Both the position numbers and the translations under genes were made by a program. This document shows, piece by piece, positions 10,817-22,435 of a stretch of 64,000 nucleotides of DNA (its first letter is position 1; each line of letters starts with the position of its first letter). The notes under the pieces were generated by a model, which made no database searches, was not told the origin of the DNA, and was given only the letters and a program-made list of their open reading frames with translations. This DNA comes from Primulina eburnea (taxonomy: Eukaryota > Streptophyta > Magnoliopsida > Lamiales > Gesneriaceae): contig NC_133117.1 of the NCBI RefSeq assembly GCF_022965805.1, positions 7,774,183 through 7,838,182 on the forward strand. The letters are read 5' to 3'.

Positions 10817-11600
10817 ATGCGAGAAAACGGTGCCTCAAGAGACCTTTATGAGAAAGTCTATATGTCCTTACCTCCTGGATATAAGGTCAAAAAGGAGTCC
10901 GTACCAAACACTGTTTTCATGTTACTTAAGTCGTTATATGGTCTCAGCCTAAGCATCACGACAATGGTATACAAAATTTTCTTCAACTTTGCTTCGCATT
11001 GGATTTGTCCAATCACATGCAGCCAACTATTTGTTAACACAAATTCGTAATGGTGTGTTTATAGCAATATTAGACTATGTAGATGATGTGGTTATAGCCA
11101 TAAATGATGAGGCAAAAGCTAATTAGGCTTGAAGAATTTTCTTAATTATCAATTCAAGTTGAAGGAGTTGAGTGATTTAATATATTTCCTTGATATTGAG
11201 GTTGTGAGATCAAATCGTGGAATTTATATTTACCAATGCCATTATGCTTTGCAATTACTCACTAAAACTGGTCTTATTATATTAGTTGTAAGCCACGAAC
11301 AACATCTATGATGGAGAGTTGCATCCTCATTCATTTTTGTATCGCAAGTTAGTGCATGGCAGCATGGTAATCTTCTTTATTTCATTGTCACTCGTCCTGA
11401 GTTAGCTTATTCAGTTAACAAACTCAGTCAATTTGTGTATGCCTCATGAGATAAATACTTGGAAGCTGTGTATTGGTGCTTAAATATGTTAAAGATTCAG
11501 AGGGTTTGGGCTTATTGTATGAGTCCACCTCTGATCTTATATCTTTTTCAAGGGTTCAGATTGGGCAGCTTGTCCAGACACTCATCGATCAGTTTCTGGT
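10817..11600 (+). pseudogene. Decayed Ty1/copia pol relic (RT to RNase H)
   Basis: Recognisable pieces occur in several frames: VYMSLPPGYK and LLKSLYGL of reverse transcriptase (about 10855-10945), FKLKELSDLIYFLDIEVVRS (about 11147-11210), and LKYVKDSEGLGLLYES near the start of RNase H (about 11476-11525). The catalytic YVDD region is barely readable. No LTRs or primer site are seen nearby. It is older and far more eroded than the SIRE elements and belongs to a different copia lineage. Confidence 0.75.
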
Positions 11601-11738
11601 TGACCTTAACAAGTTGTTACAAATAATAAGAAGTGTCACTCACACATATATACATATTTCTTATTGTAATTTTCAAAATATATATATATATTTTTCTAGA
11701 TATAGCGTTTCATGCATACAAGATCGTCCAAACCGACA

Positions 11739-11778
11739 ACAACAATAACAATAACAATAACAACAAGACAACAATAAG
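11739..11778. repeat. AAC/AAT microsatellite
   Basis: Repeats of CAA and TAACAA units form a 40-base simple sequence tract downstream of the defensin gene. Confidence 0.8.
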
Positions 11779-11858
11779 TCGACCATGTGCACACAACGTA
11801 GCATGGTTCAAGGTGGCAAATGAACCATGTCTTGCTAGCAAACACAAGCTAGCCAGAC

Positions 11859-11864
11859 TTTATT
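11859..11864 (-). terminator. Defensin polyadenylation signal
   Basis: AATAAA on the minus strand lies 58 bases after the defensin stop codon, a normal distance for a plant near-upstream element. Confidence 0.6.
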
Positions 11865-11922
11865 ACTTATGAAACATCATCATCTTATATAAGAAAGCAT
11901 CACTTGATTCTGGTTCAATTCA

Positions 11923-12229
11923 TCAGCAATTAAAGTAGCAAAAGCAAGCGAAGCGAAAGCCCCATCTGTGGCAAGCTCCATTCTGAGCCCCTTCCCAGAT
12001 CCTGCATCGCCTGTTGCAATTCTCCGGTCGGAGACAAATTCCAAGCCATGTTTGGCTCAACCTCGAGCACACTCTGACCGCCTCCGCCCTTTGCATCTCT
12101 GTTTCAAGAATATATACACACATAGAGGAATTTGGCTAAGACCACCAGAAAAATATCACGTAATGCGTGACCCAAGATGAGACAGACCTAATATATTGCG
12201 TTTAACAAGAACACACACACACACACATA

Positions 12230-12286
<57 letters not shown>

Positions 12287-12538
12287 GGACTATATTTGTA
12301 ACATGCATGCCGTGTATCGCTACAAGAATACGAATTCTATGTACCAAATGAGTAGGAAAATTTTCTAACTCAATTTTTGCAGAATTATTATGCATGAAAT
12401 AGTTTTGTACGTCCCCGTAACGCAGAGGAGTAGATAGAGAACATATATGAGTATTGAGTACACACCGTTTGAAGCTACGAGGAGAAAGCAAAACAAGAGA
12501 GCAAAGAAAGCGGTGAAGCCAAATCCGTATTTGGCCAT
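11923..12538 (-). CDS. Plant defensin precursor, two exons, intact
   Basis: Exon 1 is 12538-12466 (73 bases) and exon 2 is 12098-11923 (176 bases). The 367-base intron has GT (12465) and AG (12099) ends in phase 1, at the end of the signal peptide as is usual for plant defensins. The product is 82 residues. A hydrophobic signal peptide (MAKYGFGFTAFFALLFCFLL) and short acidic linker precede a mature domain of about 50 residues. Cysteines at 35, 46, 52, 56, 67, 76, 78 and 82 give spacing 10-5-3-10-8-1-3, the eight-cysteine CS-alpha-beta fold. The conserved aromatic (W42), glycine (G44), glutamate (E60) and gamma-core GAC (65-67) are all present. It is expected to be secreted and antimicrobial. 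Nothing is disrupted, so it is probably a working host gene. Confidence 0.93.
12210..12284. repeat. AC and AT microsatellites inside the defensin intron
   Basis: An (AC)n run of about 17 bases is followed by a nearly pure (AT)n run of about 48 bases. Both lie inside the intron and make it a likely length polymorphism. Confidence 0.9.
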
Positions 12539-12607
12539 CTTTTCTACGGTGATTTGTGATAGTGTTATAATATTTTGCGTGTTGAAAATGGAGTGAAGCA
12601 TAGATGG

Positions 12608-12615
12608 TATTTATA
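12608..12615 (-). promoter_or_regulatory. Defensin TATA box
   Basis: On the minus strand CCTATAAATACC lies about 70 bases before the defensin ATG. That would give a 5' leader of roughly 40 bases. Confidence 0.75.
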
Positions 12616-12689
12616 GGCGAACCCTCCATGTTCAGGTCAAATATAAACAGTACTTGTGGCAAGGTAGAGAGATGTAGCAGGGTAAAAAT

Positions 12690-14151
12690 GTAAAATAATC
12701 TTGATCAACTATTTATTTAAAAACACTCGAGGAGATCATTTTTTAAAATAAATATTTGATCAAGGTTAAAAAAAAAAATACCCCGATAAAATAAGGTTCT
12801 TGGTTCGATCACATTTGTTATGGGTCTTTTTCGGTTAAGTTTCAAATGAAATCTACTGGCCAATAATCCCAAACATTTTTACTTTTTTCTCGGTTTAATC
12901 ATTCCATCGGATTCGGGGTTAAAACGAACGGGGAGAATACCACGTGACTTGTACACAAGTCCATCGTTATATTCTTCTTCTTCACTAAGCTCGATCAATC
13001 TGAGCCATCCAGATCGATTCCACAAACAGGTTTGAAATGTTGAGAAGTTTCTTCTTTTTTTTGTTCTTTTAGATGGTATCACGAGAGGCCTTTATCTAAT
13101 CAAGTTTTGAGTTAGAAGTCGATTTCTTTTACCTTGAGACCCAACATAAAAACACAATAATCCGGGATTTTTAATAATTAGATTTTCTTTCTTAGTAATA
13201 GGAGCAGTAGTAGTTGATCACATTTTCGACGACACATCGAATCAACCAAGATAAATAAAGATAGGGCATTAGCTATTTCCACTTGTTCTTTGACTAGGTC
13301 TATGATCTCTGGTCTGGATAACGGCCAATTCATTGTCATTGTGCTCTAGAGACTACTTAAGAGAACCTCGCCTCGAGACCCACCATGTCTACAACTCCTG
13401 AGAAAATCGGATAGTTTAGAGAACCAAACACACTGGGAAATTAATTTTTTTCATGACTTTATTTTTACATATATAATTCAAGTCTTGCGTGGTCAAAATA
13501 ATTTTCATTAACTAATAAAATTTTATTGCTCGAGTATTTTTCACTTAGATTGTATCTGTGGATGTTTTGGCCTATTTTATTAAAATATTTCTTGAAAAGA
13601 TAATATAAAAAATGATTGATTGATACACATAATTTGGATATAATATTGATTCGTGAAGCTACCACATTAGTCGATTGCCCGATCTAGCGTAGCATTTTGA
13701 ATTTTTATCACGTCTAAAAATTTTCCTTCATTACCATATGTTAGTGTTCCGGTATATTTTTTGCACTTTTATGTATATAGTATAATATATACAACGTTAT
13801 ACCAGTAGAGTTTCTGTATATTTTTTGCACTTTATTTATAATAATATAACATATACAACGTATATCGGTATTCTTTTATAAAAAACTTAAATTTAAAAAC
13901 TAAAATTAAGTTATCTGATCCAATTTCAAATATTTGGATTCTAATAAGTTAATCGAACTCTGAACATCTATGTTTTTTTTTAAAAATAACTAAAGTGTTT
14001 TACTTCTTGTAGATTATTTGACCCCACTGCATATATATATCATGCCGGCCTTGGAGGTGGACCAGAGTTTGTAGTAAAATATTGAACAATACCATGCACA
14101 CGTAAAATTATAAAAACAAATGCATACATATATTGATAGATACACGTATAT
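12690..14151. other. Intergenic DNA, no gene recognised
   Basis: The stretch is AT-rich. A minus-strand open frame of 67 codons at 12879-13082 matches nothing I recognise. An approximate tandem duplication (TATATTTTTTGCACTTT units) lies at about 13750-13870. Confidence 0.5.
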
Positions 14152-15970
14152 TGTGAGAACCCAAATTTTTGGACATGTCATTATTAATTAAGTATAGACA
14201 TGTTTAATAATTTATTTTCGAGTTATAATAAATTCGAAAATATTAAATAATACATGGTATTGGAAATTCCAAGCCAATAAATACATGAAGTTCAAAATTC
14301 AGCACACATAATGTATTAATTTCGAAATAAGGCTTCATATCAATCAAATTTGGAAAGAAATATTACATACAAGGTAGTTTTTCTCAACAAAGAAGCATCT
14401 CAATATTTAAGGAAGAATATCTCGAAATTTATGGAAGGGGCATCTCCAAATTTTGAAAAGAATATCCATCGAATTATGGTAGGATATTCGCCTCATCCCT
14501 ATAAATAAGAGGAACCTCTTATTCAAAATTTACGTCGAAATTTTCGAGTTCCTTACCCATTTTCGAAATTTCCTCCCAAAAATTATGCACGAGTCATCAA
14601 AATTCTGTCCAAGTTCAGAAATACGTTTCTCTCGCTTGATTAGTCGGAATCCGATCTTCACCGTTCAGATTATGCTTCGTATGTTTCGCGTAACATATCC
14701 AAATTTCAGCAAAATCCAACGGTTAGTATTTCGTTTATAGCCCTTGCAAGAAAACTGCTCATATTTTAGGCGGGAATAGCATACCTACAATTTTTCGTCC
14801 ATAACCAGGTCAAAAAGACCTCCAAAGCCGATCTCCACCGTTCATAATTTATTTTACGTACTTATGAACGTATTGTAAAAGTTTTAGCCTGATCCAACGG
14901 TGCAATAATGCGCAAGAATTTTACAAGGAGGATGAATTTTTGGTTAGATGTTATGTTTCGTTTTCGAAGTGTCAGTCGCAATGTTCTTCTATGATTTTCG
15001 AATTCTTCACATTTTATTTCAGTCTAAGGTAAGTGTGTTTTTGCTACTTATCCTTCGTAAGTGTGTTTTTGTTATATTATAATTTGCACACTTGTCTTTT
15101 GTAAGTGCGCTTTTGTTATGTATATATTATTTAGTAAGTGAGTTTTTGTTGCCACACTATTTCTTTGAAGTGTGTTTGCGTTTAAAGAAATTATAATTTG
15201 CGAACAAATTTCCCTTCAGTTTTTTAAAGTTTTTTCGAGCATAATTCATTGTTCATGATATATTTTCTTCAAGATTTGTCAAATTATATGTTCAAAGCAC
15301 TGTTAGAATTCGATTTGATATGGGAAAAGATTTTCGAACTATGATTATTATACGATGGGATGGTAACCATTGTACGACCTTACTCCTTAGAGGATTAACA
15401 TATTGGACATGACCTCACTCCTTAGAGGATTAACATATAGGAGATTGATATCAGGAAACCATGGAAATGAGATGACTTTAAGTGCTATATAAGTATGCTA
15501 AACGAGTATGTTATACGAGTAAGATATGTTACAATTATGAAGTATGAATATCCGTTATGATTCAAGTTATGATATGCTATGTAAAATTTGAATTCAAGTA
15601 TATGTATTTTGCTTCACGTCTCGAACGGCCTCCACTTGCTGAGTATTTCCCAAAATACTCACCCCTTAGTTCCTCCCCACCAAGATAAAAACGAAGAACA
15701 AATGAATGAAGAAAGCAAAAGCAATTTTGGGAATGGTAGAATATCTCGAGTTATCTCAGAAGTTTTAAAGCTTAGTTTATGTTTAACGCTTCTGCACTAT
15801 TAAAACATTTTAATCAGTTTATTTTAGTATTTAAGTTGTAAAGACGATTTTTTTTATTATGAGAAATAAATTGGTTTTGGTATATACTGTACTGCGAGGC
15901 TTGTTGTTCAACGATTAAGTTAATGTGGAGCAACGCCAGTGTCGACTAATCTCGGTCTCGGGGCGTGAAA
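14152..15970 (+). repeat. Gypsy-2 5' LTR
   Basis: It starts TGTGAGAACCC and ends CGGGGCGTGAAA beside the primer site (terminal CA decayed). TATAAATA is at 14500-14507. A 30-base direct duplication built on CTCCTTAGAGGATTAACATA sits at about 15381-15445. It aligns along its whole length with 57290-59138, with many substitutions and small gaps, so it is an old copy. Confidence 0.88.
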
Positions 15971-15976
15971 TTTAAG

Positions 15977-15989
15977 TGGTATCAGAACC
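15977..15989 (+). promoter_or_regulatory. Gypsy-2 primer binding site (initiator tRNA-Met)
   Basis: TGGTATCAGAACC lies six bases after the LTR. It carries one change from the usual TGGTATCAGAGCC. Confidence 0.8.
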
Positions 15990-17040
15990 GCCAGGTTCAT
16001 AATCCAGTTGGAAAAAAAATCGATCAAATTTTGGCAAAGAGCCGATGTAGACCCTTTCGGAACGGCCCAACAAGTATTATTCACAACTTTGTTGTGAGAC
16101 GTGGTCCGAAAACGCGAAAACCTTCGTTTAGACCTCTAAAATCGCGTTTTTGCTGTTTTAGAAAAGATTCGTAGAACTCGTAACTTTTCGTATGAAACTC
16201 ATAATTTAATTTTGTCAACTGTTCTAGAATCCTCTCGACGTATTCTTTCTATCCATGTATCGATATCCAAAATTCTGTAAAAAAACCCGTTCAACGCATT
16301 TCATGGACTACTCGTCGAATTTTTATGGAATTATATTATGATGAAAATTAGTATTTGTGTATATTTTTGGGAATATACCTATCATAGATAAGTTGACCTA
16401 AGATTCTGATTTAAGAAAAAAAAATTGACTCGATGATGTTAAGTTATTTATGAAAACTAATATGATAAACATTAATATAAGAATTATATCATAAATTTTG
16501 GGAATTCCACTATAGAAGTTGATTTTGTGTCAATACTTAACTTTGCGGGCATTAAATTTGGGTTATTAAGAATGCTAATCGCAAACTTTAAATATGTAGG
16601 ATCTTAAATAAAATAAGTTATGAGATATTGATGGGTATCATGAAGAATATCCTCATGTTAAAGAATTTATATTATTTTGGGATAACAAGTAGGCTACGAC
16701 TTTACATAAATAAAATAATTTATGAGATATTGATGGGTATCATGAAGAATATAGTACAATTTTTGACTTTTATGGCACTAAGAATGATTCAAAGAGAATG
16801 ACATTCAATGAACTTTTTTGTGTTAAAGCGTGATAGGCTCATGATCTTGATGAAAGTAAGATTTAGAAAAAAAATTAATTATTTGAGGTAACGAGTAGGT
16901 TATAATTTTCTGGATTTAAGTCAATAAGATATAGATCGATAATGAGTTAAGTTTCAATATTCTATATGGATTTTAAGTTTTGAGATAGTAATCGGGCTAA
17001 TTTCAAGATAAGATAAAAATAGTATAAATTCGCATATGTT
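15990..17040 (+). other. Gypsy-2 leader and eroded gag region
   Basis: No gag motif or long frame is visible. AT-rich DNA includes a near-duplicate phrase GAGATATTGATGGGTATCATG at about 16622 and 16725, suggesting a local duplication. Confidence 0.5.
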
Positions 17041-18254
17041 TAGTGCCGACTTGAATCAACTCACTCCGCTAGATTTCGACGCCATCCTAAGGATGAACTG
17101 ATTATCTAAGAGCAATAATAGATGGCCAGAATAAGAATGTCAAACTCTGAACTCCGAACCAAGAGGAAATCAGGTACTATGGCAATGCCAAGGAACATAA
17201 ATACATTTTTTCTGTTTCCCAGACTTGGAAAGTCATAATATCGGGAGAAAAAGTTTACCTAGCAATGGTGAACAAAGTGAAAGAAGGAGATGAGCTGAGG
17301 TTGGAAGATATTCCAGTAATACGAAATTTTCAGACGTTTTTCCAGAAAGGCTTATTGGAATGTTCTCGGACTAAGAAGTAGAGTTTGAGATAAATTTGGT
17401 ACTGGTGATGCACTAATCTCCAATACACTGTACAGAATGGCTCCAGATGAACACAAGGAGCTAAAAAAACAACTTAAAGAGTTGTTAGACAAAAAGCAGA
17501 TTAGGCCAAGTGCATTCCCCTGGGGAGCTACAATCCTAATTGTAAGGAAAAAAGATGGAAGTATGAGATTGTGTATAGATTATAGAGAACTCAATCAGAT
17601 CACAATCAAGAATAGATATTTCTTCCAATATTAGATGGTATTTTTGATAAACCTAAAGGAGCTACAATCTTCTACAAGCTTGACCTGAGGACATGCTATC
17701 ATTAGCTAAAGGTCAGAGCAGAAGACACCCCGATATCAACATTTAGAATAAGGTCGTGTAAGATCGAAATCGGGAGTATCAGTGGAACCAAAAAAAGTAG
17801 AGGCAAATCTAGATTAGCCGAGGCAAAAGAATGCAACCAAAATTAAAAGCTTATTTGGCTATCAGCGGAAATTCGTCGAGGGCTTATCTTCAGTAGTTGT
17901 ATCACTGACGAGACTCACGCAAAAGAACTAATGAATTCAACTGAAGAGAAAGATGTGAAAGAGATTTCACACATTAAATGAAAAGCTTACATCTACATCA
18001 GTATTGGTGTTATCAATTGAATACAAGGATTTTACCATCTACAGTGAAGCATCAAAGAATGTATATGATGCATACTCTAGCAAGACAGGCGAGTCAACTA
18101 AAGTTGCATGAGTAAAACTACCATACTCACGAACTCGAATTGGCAACAGTCATCTTTGCTTTGAAAATTTGGAGAAACTATCTCTATGATACCAAGTGTG
18201 AAATATTCACTCAATGGCCACCAAGTCTCAAATATTTTTTAATTCAAAAAGAAT
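17041..18254 (+). pseudogene. pol: Gypsy-2 pol, left part (protease trace, RT, RNase H start)
   Basis: A trace of the protease end (LTPLDFDAILRMN) is followed by reverse transcriptase with [11 protein letters not shown] and [16 protein letters not shown] (about 17500-17610). A deletion near 17760 removes the FIDD/YVDD region, joining to the connection domain. RNase H continues to SLKYFLIQKE, where SIRE-1 cuts it at 18254. The next residues, [15 protein letters not shown], are found at 56183. Several stops and shifts make it dead. Confidence 0.85.
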
Positions 18255-19215
18255 GGTTGGAAACTATGTTTCGGATGTTTGACAAACTGAAGGGCAATAG
18301 TTCGAATAAACTTAACATAATCGGACGCCCCAACTGAATCCAGCAACTGAACTATATAACCAACTTCTCTACGTAACTAGACGCACAGTCAACTGAGTGC
18401 AGTTGTGAGTTTTATCTTCTACCTTTCAGCTGGACATGTCATAAGTTGAAAACGGCAAACGAAAAACGACAAACAGTACAACACTCTGCAACTGTTATTG
18501 GGAACGCCACATTTCAGAAAAGGCATACTGTACTATTGGCAGAGAAATTTTTACGTGGCATATCAACGGATAGAAAGTTTAAACCACATTCAATATTACC
18601 GTTGGATGGAAGCCTATAAATAGAAGTGAGAAGCAGCTAAAGAAGATAATGAATCTTTACAATTAGTTACAAAGAGTGAACTAGCAATCTTCCTTACTGT
18701 TACTCTGTTGAAATTCACGCTCACGCTTATCATATACATTCATAGTTATTAGGCTATCTTTCGAGCATTTTAGCACATTGCTATTACTGTGAAACTTGAT
18801 CCTAGAGATCAATTGTGCTAAGTTTTTAATCGAGAAAATTGAGTTGTAAACTAAAAGTTTCAGTTTTGGCATTGATAAGTCCAAACTGAAGTGGGTCTGT
18901 ACAAATCTTGTATTGATCAAAGTCTTTTAGTGGAAATCCTATCTTTGTGATAGAAGGGGTGACATAGAAGTAATTGAAATCTTCGAACATTCAGAAACAA
19001 CTTTGTGCATCTTTTACAAGCCTTTCAGTTACTATATTCTATATTTCAGTCAGTTATATTCCGCACTTAACTGTTAACTGACTGTGATCGACTGCCAAGA
19101 TTTTGAGGATCAGTTTCTCACCAAACTGATTCAAACTTTCGAGAAAGAGATAAAAACGCGAGTGTTTATTCAACCCTCCTTCTAAACACTCCTTATCCTA
19201 TAACCGATCATATCA
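18255..19215 (+). repeat. SIRE-1 5' LTR
   Basis: It begins GGTTGGAAAC (TGTTGGAAAC with the first base changed) and ends CCGATCATATCA. TATAAATA is at 18615-18622. The primer site follows two bases later. Confidence 0.9.
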
Positions 19216-19217
19216 AG

Positions 19218-19230
19218 TGGTATCAGAGTG
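19218..19230 (+). promoter_or_regulatory. SIRE-1 primer binding site
   Basis: TGGTATCAGAGTG is complementary to initiator tRNA-Met, two bases after the LTR. Confidence 0.85.
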
Positions 19231-19274
19231 GTTGAATCTTGTCTCAGAATATTCATATTTACAAACTGATCAAC

Positions 19275-20457
19275 ATGTCTTCATTCAACAAAATACCAAT
19301 GTTTTACAGAGAAGAGTTTGACGACTGAAAAATTAGAATGCAGGCTCATTTAGCTGCACAAGATGACGACATGTCGTATGTCATCACTGATGGTCCCACG
19401 AAGATTCTAAAATCAAACACTGCAGTTGCCATTATAGACGGGGCACCTCATCGAATAGAAAAGCACAGAGATGAATGGACAACTGAGGATAAAAAGAAAG
19501 CCAATCTAGATAATTTGGCTAAGGATATCTTATACAAAACACTAGATAAAGTTACTTTCAGCAAAATCAAGATGTGCAAAACTGCCAAAGAAATTTGGGA
19601 AAAACTAATCCAGTTGTGTGAAGGAAACGAGCAAACAAAAGAGAACAAGCTATCAGTTGTTGTTCAAAAGTTTGACAACATCAAGATGAAAGCTGGTGAA
19701 TCCATGCATGATTATGATGAAAGGATCAATGGTATTTTTAATGAACTGAATGCACTTGGAAAGGTGTATTCAAACAAAGAAGTGGCACTGAAAGTGATCA
19801 GAGGTCTTCCCAAAGAGTGGGATGTCAAGATCATGGCAATGAGAGAGTTAAAGGATCTTAATAAGATTGAACTTCATGACTTGTTTGCTAATCTATAGGC
19901 TTACGAGTTTGAACTACAAACCAGAGAAGGAGAGCCTTCTGTACCAACTGTCACAACTGCTTTAACTGCTGTCAGACTGGAACCAACTGGTTCAGCTGAA
20001 AAATCTGCTGATCAACTGAGCAATGATGCTATTTAATTGTTTGTCAAGAAATTTGGGAGGTTCATGAGGAGGAATCAAGGAAATTTCCATAAGCAATATC
20101 AGAAGAACCAATCCAAAGAAGAATCCTATGCTTGCTACAAATGTGGAAAATCTGGTCATTTCATATCAGATTGTCCTAAGCCGAAGAAAGACAGTCGAGT
20201 ATCAACTGATAAGGGAAAGAAGCCCTTTGAGCACAAGAAAATGACCAGGGATGACAAGAAATCATTCAAGAAAAAGCATGAAGTGCTTTTGGCTGAAGAG
20301 ACAAATCAAAGTGGGCTGAATCTGACAGTGATGAGTCAGAACCAGAAAGCCAAAGCAGTTCAAGTGATGATGAAGAGGTAGTCAAGTGCTTAATGGCAGG
20401 TGATGCTGAAATGGAGTCAGCAAGTGAACATGTATTTGATTTCAGCCCTACTGATTT
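19275..20457 (+). pseudogene. gag: SIRE-1 gag, N-terminal part
   Basis: It starts MSSFNKIPMF as in the intact SIRE-3 and SIRE-4 copies. Codon 18 (a tryptophan elsewhere) is TGA. Further stops lie at 19896 and 20034. The helical gag core (KEIWEKLIQLCEGNEQTKEN) and the zinc knuckle CYKCGKSGHFISDC (about 20134-20175) are clear. A frameshift follows near 20300. SIRE-2 interrupts it at GATTT (20453-20457) inside the codons for a conserved TDF motif, and gag resumes at 43073. Confidence 0.9.
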
Positions 20458-21397
20458 TGTTGGAAACGAAATTCCGGCGTTTGACAAAAGATTTACCAAC
20501 TGAATCCTGCAACTGAATTTGACTAACTGATCGACGTAATTGAACACGTCATCAGTCATCTGATCGCTACAACTGAAGTCTATTCCATCGTCAACTGATC
20601 TTTACCAGCTGATCTCTCAGCTGTACACGTCATCAGTTGAAAGCGACAACCGACAAATAGTACAGCTATCTGCAACTGGTAGTGGCTCGTCGCATTTCAG
20701 AATGAACAGTGTACGATTATCAGAATATATCGACGTGGCAATCAACGGTTAGAATATTCAAATATCTTTAATGTTACCGTTGAGAGGGAAGCCTATAAAT
20801 AGTCGAAGACAGCAGCTGAAGAATATCCGACTCTCAGTTATCTTATCTTACTTGTTGTTACGCTGCAAAAATATCCACTTACATTCAGAAATCAAAGCTC
20901 ACGCTTATCAGTTATATCACTAGTATTCTAGACTACGCTCTTGAGCTTATATAGCACTTTGTAATCGATTGATAGATTTTCTAAGTTGTGCTAAGATCAG
21001 TTACGGTCTGTAAAAGTGTTGTAAACTAAGAGTTTCAGTATTGACAAAGTGATAAGTCCAAACTGAAGTGGGTCAGTACACCTTTTTGTATTTGATCAAA
21101 GTCTTTTAGTAAATATCCTATCTTCGTGATAGAAGGGGTTACGTAGGAGTTATTCAAGTCTCCGAACATCCAGAAACAAATTGTGGTGTTATTACTTTCA
21201 GTTAGATACTCTATCTTTCAGTCAGTTAGTTTTCCGCAACTGTTTATTCAGTTTAACTGATTGTTATTGACCGACGGGATATTTAGATTCAGTTTGTAAC
21301 ACAACTGAAATCAGTTTGTCGAAGAATAATTTTAATTGAGCAGTGTTTATTCAACCCCCCTTCTAAACACTCTTCACCCGATTCACCGATCCTTTCA
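20458..21397 (+). repeat. SIRE-2 5' LTR
   Basis: It starts TGTTGGAAACGAAATTCCGG and ends CCGATCCTTTCA. TATAAATA is at 20794-20801. The LTR has many AACTGA and TCAGTT motifs and a stem-forming AGTGTTTA...TAAACACT near its end. Confidence 0.93.
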
Positions 21398-21399
21398 AG

Positions 21400-21412
21400 T
21401 GGTATCAGAGCG
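21400..21412 (+). promoter_or_regulatory. SIRE-2 primer binding site
   Basis: TGGTATCAGAGCG lies two bases after the LTR and is the initiator tRNA-Met type. Confidence 0.88.
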
Positions 21413-21455
21413 AGTCATATCCTTTCAAAGATTATCTATACTCAAATCGCTCACT

Positions 21456-22435
21456 ATGTCTTCATTCAACAAGATTCATATGTTCTCCAGAGAAGATTTC
21501 GACGATTGGAAGATCAGGATACAGGCTCATCTAGCTGCACAGGATGATGACATGTGGTACGTTATAACTGACGGACCCATGAAGATCTTGAAAGCCAACA
21601 CAGCAGTTGCAATCACAGATGGGGCACATCACCGTATTGAAAAGCCCAGAGATGAGTGGACTGCTGAAGACAAGAGAAAAGCTAATTTGGATAATGTAGA
21701 AAAAGACATATTGTACAAAACACTGGACAAAGTGACGTTCAGTAAAATCAAGATGTGCAAGATAGCCAAAGAGATTTGGGAGAAATTAATCCAGCTTTGC
21801 GAAGGCAATGAACAAACCAAAGAAAACAAGCTATCTGTTGCCGTACAAAAGTTCGATAACATCATAATGAAACTTGGATAAACAATGCATGAATATGATT
21901 AAAGAACCAGCTGCATCATCAACGAACTGAATGCACTTGGAAAAGTGTATACCAATAAAGAAGTAGCATTGAAGGTTATCAGAGGTCTTCGCAAAGAATA
22001 GGATGTGAAAACCATGGCTATGAGGGAGTCTAAAGATCTGAACAAAGTTGAACTCCATGACCTGTTCGCTGACTTAAAAGCATATGAATTTGAACTGCAA
22101 ACTCGAGAAGGAGAACCATCTACCCCAGCAGCAACTACTGCCTTAGCTGCTGTAAGATCAGAACCAACTGGTTCAGTTGAGAAAGCTGCAGATCCACTAA
22201 GCAATGACGCCATGTCATTGTTCATCAGGAAATTCGGAAGATTCATGAGGAAGAATCAAGCGAATTTTCAGAAGCAGTACCAAAGAAACAATTCCAGAGA
22301 AGAGTCCAATGCATGCTACAACTGTGGCAAACCTGGTCATTTTATTGCTGACTGTCCCAAGCCTAAAAAGGACAGTCAAGTTTCAACTGAAAGAAATAAG
22401 AAAGTGTATGAGCATAAGAGGAGATCTAAGGACGA
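21456..22435 (+). pseudogene. gag: SIRE-2 gag, N-terminal part
   Basis: It starts MSSFNKIHMFSREDF. Three nonsense codons (21879 and 21900, both glutamate in the other copies; 21999, a tryptophan elsewhere) break an otherwise continuous frame. The zinc knuckle CYNCGKPGHFIADC is at about 22315-22356. SIRE-3 interrupts the basic RRSKDD region at GACGA (22431-22435), and gag continues at 34175. Confidence 0.92.

Noticed and set aside
12156..12662. 168-residue minus-strand ORF across the defensin region
   Set aside because: It runs through the AT/AC microsatellite and the intron in a different frame. The spliced defensin explains the locus.
12879..13082. 67-residue minus-strand ORF near TGGTATCACGAG (13074), which looks like a primer site
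   Set aside because: The primer-site match is imperfect, no LTR pair or pol trace is found, and the peptide matches no family I know.
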